Source of the DNA: Ascaphus truei
Lineage: Eukaryota; Chordata; Amphibia; Anura; Ascaphidae
Assembly: GCA_036426205.1 (NCBI GenBank)
Contig: WSYH01001916.1
Coordinates: 37,970 to 101,969 of the forward strand
DNA length: 64,000 bases
Direction of reading: 5' to 3'
Part shown: positions 12,691-22,218 of the stretch, one piece after another
How the letters are laid out: the number at the start of each line of letters is the position of its first letter
Numbering within the stretch: position 1 is the first letter of the stretch
Translations under genes and position numbers: made by a program
Notes under the pieces: model-generated
What the model was told of the DNA's origin: nothing
The model's database searches: none
What the model saw: the letters and a program-made list of their open reading frames with translations, nothing else

Positions 12691-13364
12691 TAATAGTCTG
12701 GCCAGAAGAGAAACATACTGGATTCACAAAATGCAAACCATGTCCCCCTAGGTCTCAATGTAGAATAGATATTGGTGCTTTCTAGTTTTAAATATTATGT
12801 ATACTATACTATCTATTCTATTTTAAAGAAATTTTATAATGTATTTTATAACATCTATTACCAATATTAATTAATTTATTATATTTTTAAATTGTCCTTA
12901 AAAACACATTATATTTTATTTTATGCAATTTATGGGTATATTTATTTTATTAAAAACGTGTCCTCCCCCTCATGATATATTTGATTGCAATGTATAAGAC
13001 ATTTATGTCTTTCTATTTATAATGTACCATGATTAATAATTATGTCTATCTTCTTTTTCTTCCTCCATTACCTCTCACTTCTATACACATTTAGTGTATT
13101 TTTAGGATACAGTATATAGAACACTTTTAACGTGTATACTTTTTAGAAATATTTTTATCTACACCAATATGTTCACATTAAAAATATTGTATATTTTCTT
13201 CTTTTAGTTTAATAAAGATTCTAGCTATGTATTTATGTATTTATTCACTGTAGGGCTTGGGACCTCGCGCTATGTGTGAGCGCTGAGGGGGTTAACTTTC
13301 ACCATATTATTCTCTCACTAATTGATGGGCCTATATATACACTAGAGCACACCCATACAATTGT

Positions 13365-13398
13365 ACTCCTGACGAAGCTGTTGCGAAACGCGTAGAGT
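13365..13398 (+). ncRNA. Hammerhead ribozyme, intact core
   Basis: All core elements of a minimal hammerhead are present. Stem I is ACTC (13365-13368) pairing with GAGT (13395-13398). The box CTGACGA is at 13369-13375. A two-pair stem II GC/GC (13377-13378, 13383-13384) closes a TGTT loop. GAAA is at 13385-13388. The self-complementary CGCG (13389-13392) can form a minimal stem III, and T-A (13393-13394) marks the predicted cleavage site after A13394. Palindromic short stem III is known in PLE hammerheads, which are thought to act as dimers and process element RNA. It opens the right pLTR of the PLE. Activity has not been shown for this copy. Confidence 0.8.
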
Positions 13399-13897
13399 TA
13401 GAGAGATTCTGCGCCTGGAAGGACTGGCAAGACTGGCAATCCACTGCTGATATCACTCCCATTTTGTGCTTCCCGCCCTCACCTATGACGCTAACCGGAA
13501 GTGAACGTGAACGCGAAAACGGACGTGACGCACTCACAGACTGGCATTGAACTACACTGTGAGGGGAAAGTGAAGCACCGAACAGCAGCCTGCTTCTATC
13601 GGCGGTTCTCTCCACCACCCAACTTTATTATGGAAAATGTGAGTTTCCTGACTACCTGTGCATAATACATTTGTATAGTTTATACTATTTGCACTATTTG
13701 TGGTTTTCTTTATTTTCATATCATCCACTTCACTGAGAGGATACAGACTCCAGTAACATAAAGGGCTCCAGTCAGAGAGAGAAGGATCTCTGACATGCAG
13801 TGATTTTATACGTTCTTTGTGAGTTCATTTCTTATGTTTTACATCATTTAAAGCAGTGAATTACCATCTGCACTATATATATCTATATCTTTTCACA
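13399..13897 (+). repeat. PLE right pLTR
   Basis: This is a direct repeat of 8945-9330 with small indels, ending at the 13-bp target duplication. It follows the hammerhead and contains a CpG-rich start (ACGCGAAAACGGACGTGACG) and an AT-rich end. Frames through it are not coding. Confidence 0.8.
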
Positions 13898-14266
13898 TAA
13901 ACACTCCAGGCCCTATCTATCGGACTGGCTGTCTTTGTTCAGTTCCCAAAATCTAAACATATATCACAATGGTTATGAAACCAGATGAAAGTCCTTACTG
14001 TATCTTTGGTTCGGAACCTCTGTCCCTAGAGATCTGTTAGGAAATCCTTCTAGATAAGCACTTGCACAGAACAGCTCTGTAGTTTGAGTCAGCTACCTAC
14101 AACAAGCATTAGCCTCTTTATCAAGCTAGTTGTCAGCTGTCTCAGCTTACTTCCTGATTGACCAACTATTCTTACTGGGTTAACCTTCTGAGTGCTGGAT
14201 GAAGGACTCAGATGTATGTTTCCCAGGCATAATTATCAGTACCTGACTTCATCCTGTCACATTGCC

Positions 14267-15760
14267 TCTCAGGACAGCCATATGAGCTTCCCAGATAGAT
14301 GACCGACACTCCCAGCATTAAAAAAATAAATAATCCGTAATGTCCCTCTCCACTGTATTCGCAATCTCAGGGATGTTTATCAGCCCCTCGTTGAGTCTCC
14401 AGGATCTAAATGGTGGGGGAGCTGTCAAATCACTAAGTGTTACCTCAAACAGGGCATGATCAGACAACATGATATTTTTTATATGTGTTGAGTGTACTTG
14501 GGTGATTTGGGGAGCCGAGATAAAAATATATTCTAATCTGATGTAGACTTTTTGAGGGGCTGAGTAGAATGTGTAGTCTTTACACTTGGGATTCAGCTCC
14601 AGCCACATATTGACAAGGCCGAACACTTAGGTATTTTATTAGTTTCAGGTGGTCATCCGGGTTTTGGGAAAGCTGGCTCTGTGACATTGGGATTGACCTA
14701 TCTAAATTTTTATCCAAAGTGGTAAAATCCCCGCCTAATATAATTTGTCCTTTCGCCATGGATCCCAGCTTTCTAAAAAAAAGGTAGAAGAGAATTTGGG
14801 ACGTTCAGAGTTGGGGCGCAAACATTAGCAATTGTTATCTCCACCCCATGCAAGGTACCGGACAAAATCAGGTATCTCCCCTCGATGTTCGACACCACTC
14901 TGATCGAGGTGATCAAGAGCCCTTTATGGAGCAGGATCGCCACTCCTCTTTTTTTACTGGTACTGAGGCTAAGAATATCTGCGAAAAATGTTTCTTGTAC
15001 ATCCGTAATGGGTTTGACTTTCTAAAGGCTGGGACCCGCTGCGCCCGGAGGCGCGGGCGGCCGCGTGAATGTTCCCCACCAGGAGGGGAATCCTTCCTAG
15101 CCGGTCACAGTCCCCCCTCGCTGCACGGCTCACTACGCACTGTGACGCGTCAGCCGCGAGGGGATGCAAGAAAATTGTGATCCCGAGCGGTGACGCGTGA
15201 CGTGGTGCGCTGATGAGCCAATCAGCGGCGGGAGCGGGAGCTGTCAGACAGCTTCCTACATAAGGTAGGGGGTGGTGTGTGTGTGTGTGTGTGTATCAGT
15301 GTCAGTGTCAGCGTCTCAGTGTCAGCGTGTCTGAGGAGGGCATTTGTGGGGGAAGGGGGAGGGAGCTGCTTATCTTCCAGCAGCCCGCAGCAGCTCCCTC
15401 CTGTCCTGCAGACCAAGCCCGAGCCCGTGGAGGGAGGGGGGGGGGGGGTAGTGGGTCCCCCTGCTCAAACCACGCATCCCCTCCCACACCCACCCCCCTC
15501 CCGCTCCAGCTCCCGCTCCCTACAGACAGCATATCGCGGTCTGTGTCTGTCAGCGCCCCACCTGTCTGCAGTGCGGGCACGCTAACTGAGGGAGCGGGGC
15601 CTTAGCCTAAAGTGTGTCTCTTGCACTAATATGATGTCCCCTGCAGCTGTCTTGTAATCTGTAAATGCAATCCACCTTTTTGGGGGGCTATTGAAGCATT
15701 TAGCATTGTGGGTTATTATCTTAATATACATCGGGGTGGGTTATGATCTTTGTTAGTGTT
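14267..15760 (-). pseudogene. L1-A ORF2 endonuclease domain, split by a miniature element
   Basis: On the minus strand the N-terminal APE-type endonuclease (IITHNAKCFNSPPKRW, then DIILVQETHFR) lies at about 15611-15730. The domain resumes after the 15027-15607 insertion with a segment around KKRGVAILLHKG, GRYLILSG and ITIANVCAPT (14800-15010). It ends with YTFYSAPQ, IRLEYIFISA and LSDHALF (14318-14626) and a WEAHMAVLRG tail reaching 14267. In L1 elements this domain nicks target DNA at T-rich sites. 'SDHA' is the conserved SDH catalytic motif; the 'R(I/L)DY' motif is altered to RLEY. Frameshifts make it non-functional. Confidence 0.85.
15027..15607. mobile_element. CpG-rich miniature transposon in L1-A
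   Basis: The ends GGCTGGGACCC and (reverse-complemented) GGCTAAGGCCCC are inverted repeats flanked by TAAA on both sides (15023-15026, 15608-15611). It splits the L1-A endonuclease between the QETHF segment and its continuation, so the pre-insertion site can be read from the flanks. The interior is CpG-rich with ACGCGT motifs, a GT microsatellite (15277-15294) and C-rich runs. The TAA-containing duplication suggests a PIF/Harbinger-like origin, but superfamily is not proven. Frames across it are shadows. Confidence 0.7.
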
Positions 15761-16382
15761 GTATGGTTGGTCATCATTTCGTGACGCTCGGTAGGAATTG
15801 GGTTGCAACCTCGGGGGAAAAGATTGGGATGGAATGTGGGGAAAAAATAGAAAAAAAGAGAAAACAAGACAAAGCAAAAGGTTCAGGAATTACACATATT
15901 CTGGACCATGGAGCCCTTATCATAGGGTGTGGGGGAAGGGATGTAGGGCTATAGAAACTGGGAGGATGATGCGGACCCAGATCGCCAATCGTCTCTACCG
16001 CCATGCCAGCCGGCAATAGGGGGGTGAGGGACACATCCGGAGAGGGGAAGGGGGGCAGCAAATGGATTCATTAACAGAGTGGCCGTCCGGCCAAACATGT
16101 TTTTAGGGACCTTCATAATACAAACTTCCTTATTAATTACTTATTCACAACTGAACCGAAATTTGCTTTTTCAAAACAGTTTTCAAAACATTTTATAACC
16201 AACAGTGCAGCAGTGGGGGTTATTTTGTTTTATTTCTCACTTTTCAACTATAAGTACATCTATTAAATAGCTGTATATAACTACAGATATAACCACAACT
16301 CAACCATATAGTAACTATAAAGGCTCTAGACCTTTTAACACTATTTTCTGTGTACAAATTTCACTTGAAAGTCTATGACAGT
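15760..16382 (-). other. Probable L1-A inter-ORF region and AT-rich flank
   Basis: A/G-rich sequence from 15790 to 16060 lies between the ORF2 start and the next insertion, in the position expected for the L1 ORF1-ORF2 spacer. Sequence 16090-16382 is AT-rich with no coding signal and may already belong to the LTR-like insertion that follows. No gene is seen. Confidence 0.4.
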
Positions 16383-17648
16383 GTTGGGACCCACTTATCT
16401 TCTTGATCTGTGGCTTCGTTTGCATTTCTGTGCACCTGAGCTATGAGTGGGAACTTAGGCTTGCCAGATAAACTAACAAACAGGGCCCCTTTATTTATAC
16501 CCCAGAAGGGAGATTTGTTATTATACCGGTTTGTAAAGATTTATTTCAAAGTCCTCCCTTCACTCTTTTCATCTTGAATAACTGTTCGCTGGTAACAAAA
16601 TATCCAAACAAGTAGCCAAGTCATTTCAAAGCGCCTCATACCCTAATTGGGTTTTTGGGGCGCGTTTACCAAAACCCTTAGATGTGGGATGATCAACCAA
16701 CTGCCTCTGAAGCGGGAGCTGGATCAGATGAGAGTTTGTCGGTACGTCGCTTGTCTTGGACTTCGTGCCATTCTGGTGCCAGAATTCGCTGAGGAGTTTG
16801 AAGGTCTTGCGGTGGCGTGATACCCAAACTCTCCAAAAAGGTGGCAGCTTGTTACGCCGGTGCTGCCCGCAGACCAGACCCGTCCCTTATACTGAGGTGT
16901 GGACGAAAATATACCCGCAGCAGAAGGAGCGTGTCCGGAGTGTGGTGTTTTGGCGTTGCCAGGCCAGGTGAAAATAGCTGTAGCAATACTTGCCAATCCC
17001 TGTACAAGAAGAGATGTTGTGTAGCCGTTAGCCAAGGTCAGGGCGAGGAGAGATCCGGAAGGTCGATGTCAAAGCTGAGGTCGAGGGGCATGAGAAGCAG
17101 CGAGGTCAAGTGAGAGCAGAGGTCCAAAGCCAGAGTGTGAAGTCCGCCAAGCCGGGTCGTAACCTGAATAACGAAGAGAAGAGAGAGAGAGACAGCATTG
17201 ACATCCGCTAGAAGAAACTGTCGAGAGATGAGTGAGTGGCAAGACAGGCAATATATAGTGCGGCTGACCAATCGGGAGCGGGGGCAGGCCTGGAGGAGTG
17301 CGTGGAGCTGTCCTGGATAGGTCCCTACGATTGTCAGACAGGTGAGCAAGTTTGGTCAGGGGAAATAGCCTACTGTATATGTTAGTTGGGGGCGTGGTTT
17401 CATTGCTAGTGCAGTGAATAAATTATCTTCACCTGGCGCGCGCTGTTCACGCGTGCGGCCGGGACTAATGGCAGCCGCGTGAGAGGGAAGAGACTGTGGA
17501 GCAGAGGCGGGCCGCCGGAGACAGCAGGGACACCCCAGGGCAATGAGAGGTGGCTGGCGCCGGCGAGGGGGAAGTCTTACGGCAGTGGGAGAAGCAGGAG
17601 GTAACGGAGATACATGCTGCGGCTGCCGAGACCCCCTAGTCCTCACAC
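16383..17648 (-). mobile_element. LTR-like block inserted in L1-A ORF1
   Basis: The right boundary is sharp: ORF1 coding sequence stops at about 17643-17648, where the minus strand would start TGTGAGGAC, a typical LTR start. A candidate left end is TGTTGGGACCC at 16383. The interior is GC-richer than its flanks, with a TATATA-type box near 17250. No clear matching target duplication was found for these exact limits, so the left boundary is provisional and may lie nearer 16070. No gag or pol motif was identified. Confidence 0.4.
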
Positions 17649-18990
17649 AGCTTCGTCAAGATCTCTCAGAGCATGAGTACGGCTTTCTCGGCTCACCAAC
17701 ATTTTACAAGGAAAATCCCAGCGGTAATGAACACCCTTGTCACGCAGAATTTCAGTCACTGGTCTCAGATTCCTCGGTTCGGCCAGAGTGGATGGAGCTA
17801 TATCCTGGAACATCTGAAGGGGCATAACAAACCTAAGGCAGTACCAGCACTCTCTGTCTCACAGCTAAAGATACTGAAGAATACCAGTGTAGTGAAAATG
17901 AACAATTTTAATGACACTAGAAATAAACTGAAATTATAGCAACAATAGCCAATGTGCCAATGAGAAAATTAATGTCACCATGGGAAAGGTCAAAATATAG
18001 GGGGTGGAGGGGAAAGAAGGAGAAGGGGAAAAAAACACATGAAACAAAAGGAAAAAAACACACTATGGAAAAGGAAAGCAAACTAGGGGGGCGATGTTTC
18101 GAGGGGTAACCACTACATCTGGCCCATTCCCCCTGGTCCCAAAGGGGACCCCCCCCCCACTACCAGATAATCCCACACTCTGCTAAAAAAAACTATAGGT
18201 CATAAGCTATAAACAGGACAAAGTTTGTATGCAAACATTAGATATCTAAACAGTTATTGAAAATGAGCAAACCCTCTGTCCTCTGCTCCTCGTGCTCTGT
18301 AGAGTGCAATAAGACCACGCGCTGGAGGACAACTTTATTTTATGTAGAGTGCTTGGGCTGAAGGGGCATATTTTCGAAAGTGTGCGATCGTTCCTCACTG
18401 GTCGCTCATAGGAGAGCATCTTTAGTTTTGTAGTAGTGTAATCTGAGAATCACATCTCTGGCTGATTCGCCCGTAGGAGGTCTAGGGGGCAGGGCCCTGT
18501 GACATCTATCCATTAGAAGTTGCTCAATGGGTAAATCCGGCAAGAGGGCCCTGATCCACCATCTCAGAAATTCTTCCGGGTCCACCACAGATTCTGCAAT
18601 ATTGCGGATTCTCAGGTTGTTTATCTGGCAGGATTGTCCGCATCCTCCTGTCTCTTGGTAATTTCTTTGTGCGATTTTGCATGAGTTGGATTTTAGCCTC
18701 AGTGGATTGTAGGGCGTTTGCTGTGTCGTCCATTTTTTCTTCGAGAATATGTGTGTGGGATCTCCTTTAGGGCTGTTTGGATCATACTCGGGATTCTAAG
18801 GAATAGATCTTCAATATCTTGTTTTGTGGAGTGTCTCTCAGTCATCTCCTGGTCTGGTTCGGAGTCCGAATAATCTTTCTCATGTGTTGAGACCTCGCTT
18901 ACTAGGGGTTCTGCTGGAGCATTTTTTTTAAAGAAAATATTGCTGGATCCCTTTCTGCTGGGCTTTTTTCAGTTGTTGTTTTAAAGACAT
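17643..18990 (-). pseudogene. L1-A ORF1 (RNA-binding protein), decayed
   Basis: Minus-strand segments match L1/Tx1 ORF1p in order. An acidic, coiled-coil-like N-terminal part lies at about 18990-18524. An RRM-like stretch follows with the segments VDPEEFLRWW, LLPDLPIEQLLMDRCHRALP and RDVILRLHYYKTKDALL (18406-18588). The C-terminal domain has LRPVTEILRDKGVHYRW and THALRDLDEAV (17643-17825). ORF1p is a trimeric RNA chaperone that coats L1 RNA. About 560 bp of A/G-rich non-coding sequence (17830-18400) separates the two structured domains where they should be adjacent, so an insertion or rearrangement has occurred. Frameshifts confirm a pseudogene. Confidence 0.75.
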
Positions 18991-19049
18991 TTGTGGCGTC
19001 GGGGAGGACACTGACGGTCTGGATCGGGCATTTGGGAACATTAATGTGT

Positions 19050-19715
19050 CCCTGGTTCAAATCTGTCGCTTCACCCTCCTATCCCCATGGACTGTCCCTC
19101 GCACATCCATTACGGTCTGCGTCGCACATGCGCCTACATTCCTAAATGTTAAATAGTTGGGGGGAGGGCGGCTGTCAGATCTGCCCATAGGATTCCTCCT
19201 TGGCAGCTTCTGTGCTTGGCTGTGTGTATTGGGCTGCCTTTTTTTTCCCCTTCTGCTTCTTCCTTCACAGGCTGATGGTGGCCATCTTGGATTTTGCAGA
19301 GGAGAAGGGGAAAGAGCAGCGCGCGAGCCTGGTGGACTCGCAGCCCTCACCTTCATCCTCAGCTGATGGTAAGTGTCCCCCACAGCTCCCCAGCCTGCCT
19401 GAGTGCCCACACCTCGGCATAGGAGGGGGGGGAGAAAATTCACCCAGCTCTGCGGAACTTCCGAGGGTCTCTGTAACAAAATGGCCACCTCCCGACTACT
19501 CTTGGCAGCATGGCCTCCACAATCGCCCCGATTTGGGTCCCCCCCGGTCTCTCCCTCCTCGGATGGTATAGTGGGGTGCTCCTGGGGCCAACTGCCACAC
19601 GCTCCCTGCTTTTCAGACTGTTTTTTGGGGGGGTTAGCTGACACTTTACCAGTGCTGTGGATGGAGCTTTCCCCAGGCACTTCCTTGCGGCTTCACATCC
19701 AAGCCCCGTCCTGAA
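19050..19715 (-). other. Probable L1-A 5' region
   Basis: GC-rich, CpG-containing sequence lies upstream (minus-strand sense) of ORF1, where an L1 5' UTR/promoter belongs. Long frames here are compositional and carry no domain. The exact 5' terminus of the element is not defined by a visible duplication. Confidence 0.45.
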
Positions 19716-21290
19716 TTTTTTACGTCCATTTGTTTACGTATTCTAATGTAACACGCATTGTTTCTATAGCAACCATTTACAAAGTCACATCCCCTTCCTC
19801 TTCTTTGCTGTTTGAGGCAGAAGTACAATGTAGTAACCGTTCAATTATGTATCATCGATCAGTCAAAGAGATAAATTGTCAGCACTCCACCAAATTCTCG
19901 CTAAATACAGTAGGTCCAAAACAAAGGCCGATATAATATGAGCAAACAACTCTAACTTTTACTAATAACCCGACTCTGTTCATATAGGCTGCCAAATCAC
20001 GGCAATCCTACCTCTGCTTTTATTGGTATTCTACATTTTTGGTGATATATCTTTTATATGCACAGATTAAATGTTTTATACTAGTTTTGTGCGACAAAGT
20101 GAATTTCTTTGAAGAGTATCTTCAGCTCTGCACCTTTGTCACATTTGCGTTTGATTCACAGTTCTGCACCCACTTTTACAATCACTCCAAGAGATTATTG
20201 AGTATTTGTTCCCCAACAAAAATGTCGAATCTGGATGTGGCATTAGTTGAGCCACTCCATTCTCTCCTTTTCTGTATTATGAATATACACACAATGTAAA
20301 ATGATGCACATTTACAAAATGATTACATGGACAGTAGACATGTTATATTAAGCATAGCTTAAATGTGTATTTAAACATTTTTACTACTGAAGGAGAAAAC
20401 CGCGGTTTGCGTATATTTTCCAGTCTCTTTTTCTGTGATAAAAAGACTCATTTTAAAAATGATATATTTATTTATGGGTGAAGTTTATTTTGAAGTGTTA
20501 TAACATTTTATAGTCTGTGGTAGTGATGTTTGTTTTAAGCCTGGGTAAAAGGGGTTGACTTGCTATATTCTAATGCTATACAATATGATTCATGTATATG
20601 TGAAGTTTATGAGTGGAATAGTAATTTGACCATCCAGTGCTTATTGACCTGTTAGGACCATTGCTTTCCAAACCCTCTAACCCTTATTACAAATAATTTT
20701 CCACTGTTAGCAAATAAGTAAACCACAGTTGGGTAGTAATACAAAGAGGGCTTCACTCCCGAGTAATGCTCATGTCTACTGTCTCCACCTCTGATGTGGT
20801 GCATGCCATACTTCATACTTAGAAATAGTGCACAAAAAACACTACTTATTCAAAGTACCCATGATTCTGTACAGTCTGCACCTTATAATAATTATATTCT
20901 ACTTGCAGTTTCTAATGTTTTTCATTCAGAATTTACAGATCTGCAGAAATGTTCCAAGCATTTTGGTCAAAAATGTCCTCATGACCTTTTGACTGGCTAT
21001 CACTAAATTATTGGTACCATTTAAAGTTCAAGACAGTTTTGATCTCCAAATGTTTTAGGCCTATGGGAAAGGTACATTGAGTCCTGCCACCATAACATAC
21101 TGTCTGCCTTCTGGCCTATTTCTATCTCGGTGGCAAATCCTCTAACTCTTCTTCCCATTAACTGTTATCACTGTTACAATTCATGAAGATAAGAGGTAAA
21201 GTAGACTGGTGGGAAAAGGAAAAGTGTCATTTGTTTTGTTGCAGGATGCAGTTCTTTTTTTATGGGCCAACATAGTAGTTTTAGTATTAA
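19716..21290. other. Unassigned AT-rich DNA
   Basis: No reading frame with recognisable similarity, no RNA gene and no clear repeat boundary. The short frames at 20039-20299 and 20794-21006 have no supporting features. Confidence 0.5.
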
Positions 21291-21328
21291 CCCCATAAAG
21301 TGCTACTTGAGCACGAAACGTGTCAGAG
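21291..21328 (+). other. Degraded hammerhead-type motif
   Basis: A perfect 5-bp stem II, GTGCT/AGCAC (21300-21304, 21310-21314), is followed by GAAA (21315-21318), CGTG and T-C (21323-21324), as in PLE hammerheads. The upstream box, where CCTGATGAAG is expected, reads CCCCATAAAG (21291-21300), so three core bases are changed and cleavage is not expected. It is probably a fossil PLE terminus; no PLE coding sequence is adjacent. Confidence 0.6.
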
Positions 21329-21764
21329 ATTTTTTCTGTCCCGTTTACTCCTCATATGCCACAACTTAAATAAACGATTTTTAAAACCTATTTTTGTCTT
21401 AGCACTGCACTGCGTTCTCTTTCACTTCGGTGGCTATTTTTCCCATTGACTTAACCCCATAAGACATTTTGCACATGGCTTAGAAAATATGGCCCTTGAC
21501 GGCCAATTAAAGTGAATAGTCAATAAGTTGTCTTCTATCATGGCATGTGTCTTACGGAATAACACAGCTTGTCATTGACCTGCAATTGTGCCTATCGGAG
21601 CAAATCAATGGATGTTTCCATACACTAGTACTGGGATCAACACTATTTCAGTTTAATAAATAACCCCAAGGAGGGTAAATCTGGAGTTGGCTTATTACTG
21701 TAATTTATTTCTTCGAACGTTTGTAAAACATTTTACGTTTTGTTTTTCTCGTGCAAAAATGTAG

Positions 21765-22218
21765 GGACTTATTCTAATACCGCCGAAGTGGCTAATGGTT
21801 TCAAGATGTTTCATCAAAAGTCATCATTTACTTAAATGGGAAATTACATCCAAAAACTGCCTTATCTGCCACTATAGAATAAGCCACTTTGACCGAGATC
21901 CACAATGCGCTGTTACTGTAAGTCAGGTCTAATGACGTCATGTTATCAAAATCAGTAATGAACGTTATGTTTGTTGAGGGTAAGACCAAGCCACAAATCT
22001 AATTAGATGCAACAACAATGGTTGTTAGCTATCTCATTAGACTAGGCTTAACACTATCTTAAGCTAGCTAGCACTGAATTGGGTTAGTTTTACATTACAC
22101 TAAGGTTAAGCTAGCTAACATTACACTAAGGTTAAGCTAGTTTAACACTATCTTAAGCTAGCTAGCACTGAATTGGTTAGTTTTACATTACACTAATTGG
22201 GTTAGTTTTACATTACAC
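21765..22218. repeat. Unassigned DNA with short duplicated blocks
   Basis: From 22060 to 22218 the motifs TTAGTTTTACATTACACTAA and TTAAGCTAGCTAGCACTGAATTGG recur two to three times in direct orientation, ending exactly where Ty3 gag sequence begins. Upstream, 21765-21890 has a weak inverted pair (TTATTCTA / TAGAATAA). Nothing coding is present. Confidence 0.6.

Larger units (their letters stand above)
8703..13897 (+). mobile_element. Penelope-like element (Neptune-type), decayed, 13-bp TSD
   Basis: The element is flanked by the direct repeat TAAACACTCCAGG (8690-8702, 13898-13910), a perfect 13-bp duplication lying within the older LTR. The left end has an inverted pLTR arm, a partial direct pLTR and the complementary arm (8703-9566). 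The body (9590-13250) encodes decayed PLE reverse transcriptase and GIY-YIG endonuclease, and the right pLTR (about 13355-13897) begins with a hammerhead ribozyme. PLEs lack LTR-type integrase; they prime at a nick and typically carry variable pLTR arrangements with terminal inversions, as seen here. Many stops and frameshifts mean the proteins are dead. A Neptune-type relationship is inferred from the RT motifs and GIY-YIG. Confidence 0.85.
8511..14261. mobile_element. Solo LTR with TSD TTGCC, itself split by a PLE
   Basis: LTR sequence occupies 8511-8702 and 13911-14261, about 545 bp in total. It begins TGTGGAAGG and ends CCTGTCACA. The exact 5-bp repeat TTGCC lies on both sides (8506-8510 and 14262-14266), and L1-A ORF2 reads on across the site, with endonuclease tail on one side and linker on the other. 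The left part shares CACTGTCCCTTTAA with the LTR at 63332-63986, so the two are probably related. No internal coding region remains, hence solo. This is one of the best-supported boundaries in the window. Confidence 0.85.
5290..19715 (-). mobile_element. L1/Tx1-like LINE (L1-A), minus strand, split by nested insertions
   Basis: Parts occur in the correct minus-strand order: GC-rich 5' region (19050-19715), ORF1 (18990-17643), spacer, ORF2 endonuclease (15760-14262), ORF2 linker (8505-8240), reverse transcriptase (7735-about 6300), ORF2 C-terminus (to 5542) and a 3' tail ending in a plus-strand T tract near 5307. Subtracting insertions leaves about 6 kb, a normal L1 length. The insertions are a CR1/Rex1-type 3' end (7745-8238), a solo LTR (8511-14261) containing a PLE, a miniature element (15027-15607) and an LTR-like block (ending 17648). 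Every coding segment is broken by stops and frameshifts, so the copy is dead. G-runs at 5343-5402 lie in its 3' UTR. Confidence 0.85.

Noticed and set aside
19057..19680. 207-residue minus frame as a host exon
   Set aside because: It sits in the L1-A 5' region upstream of ORF1, has no recognisable domain and follows GC composition.
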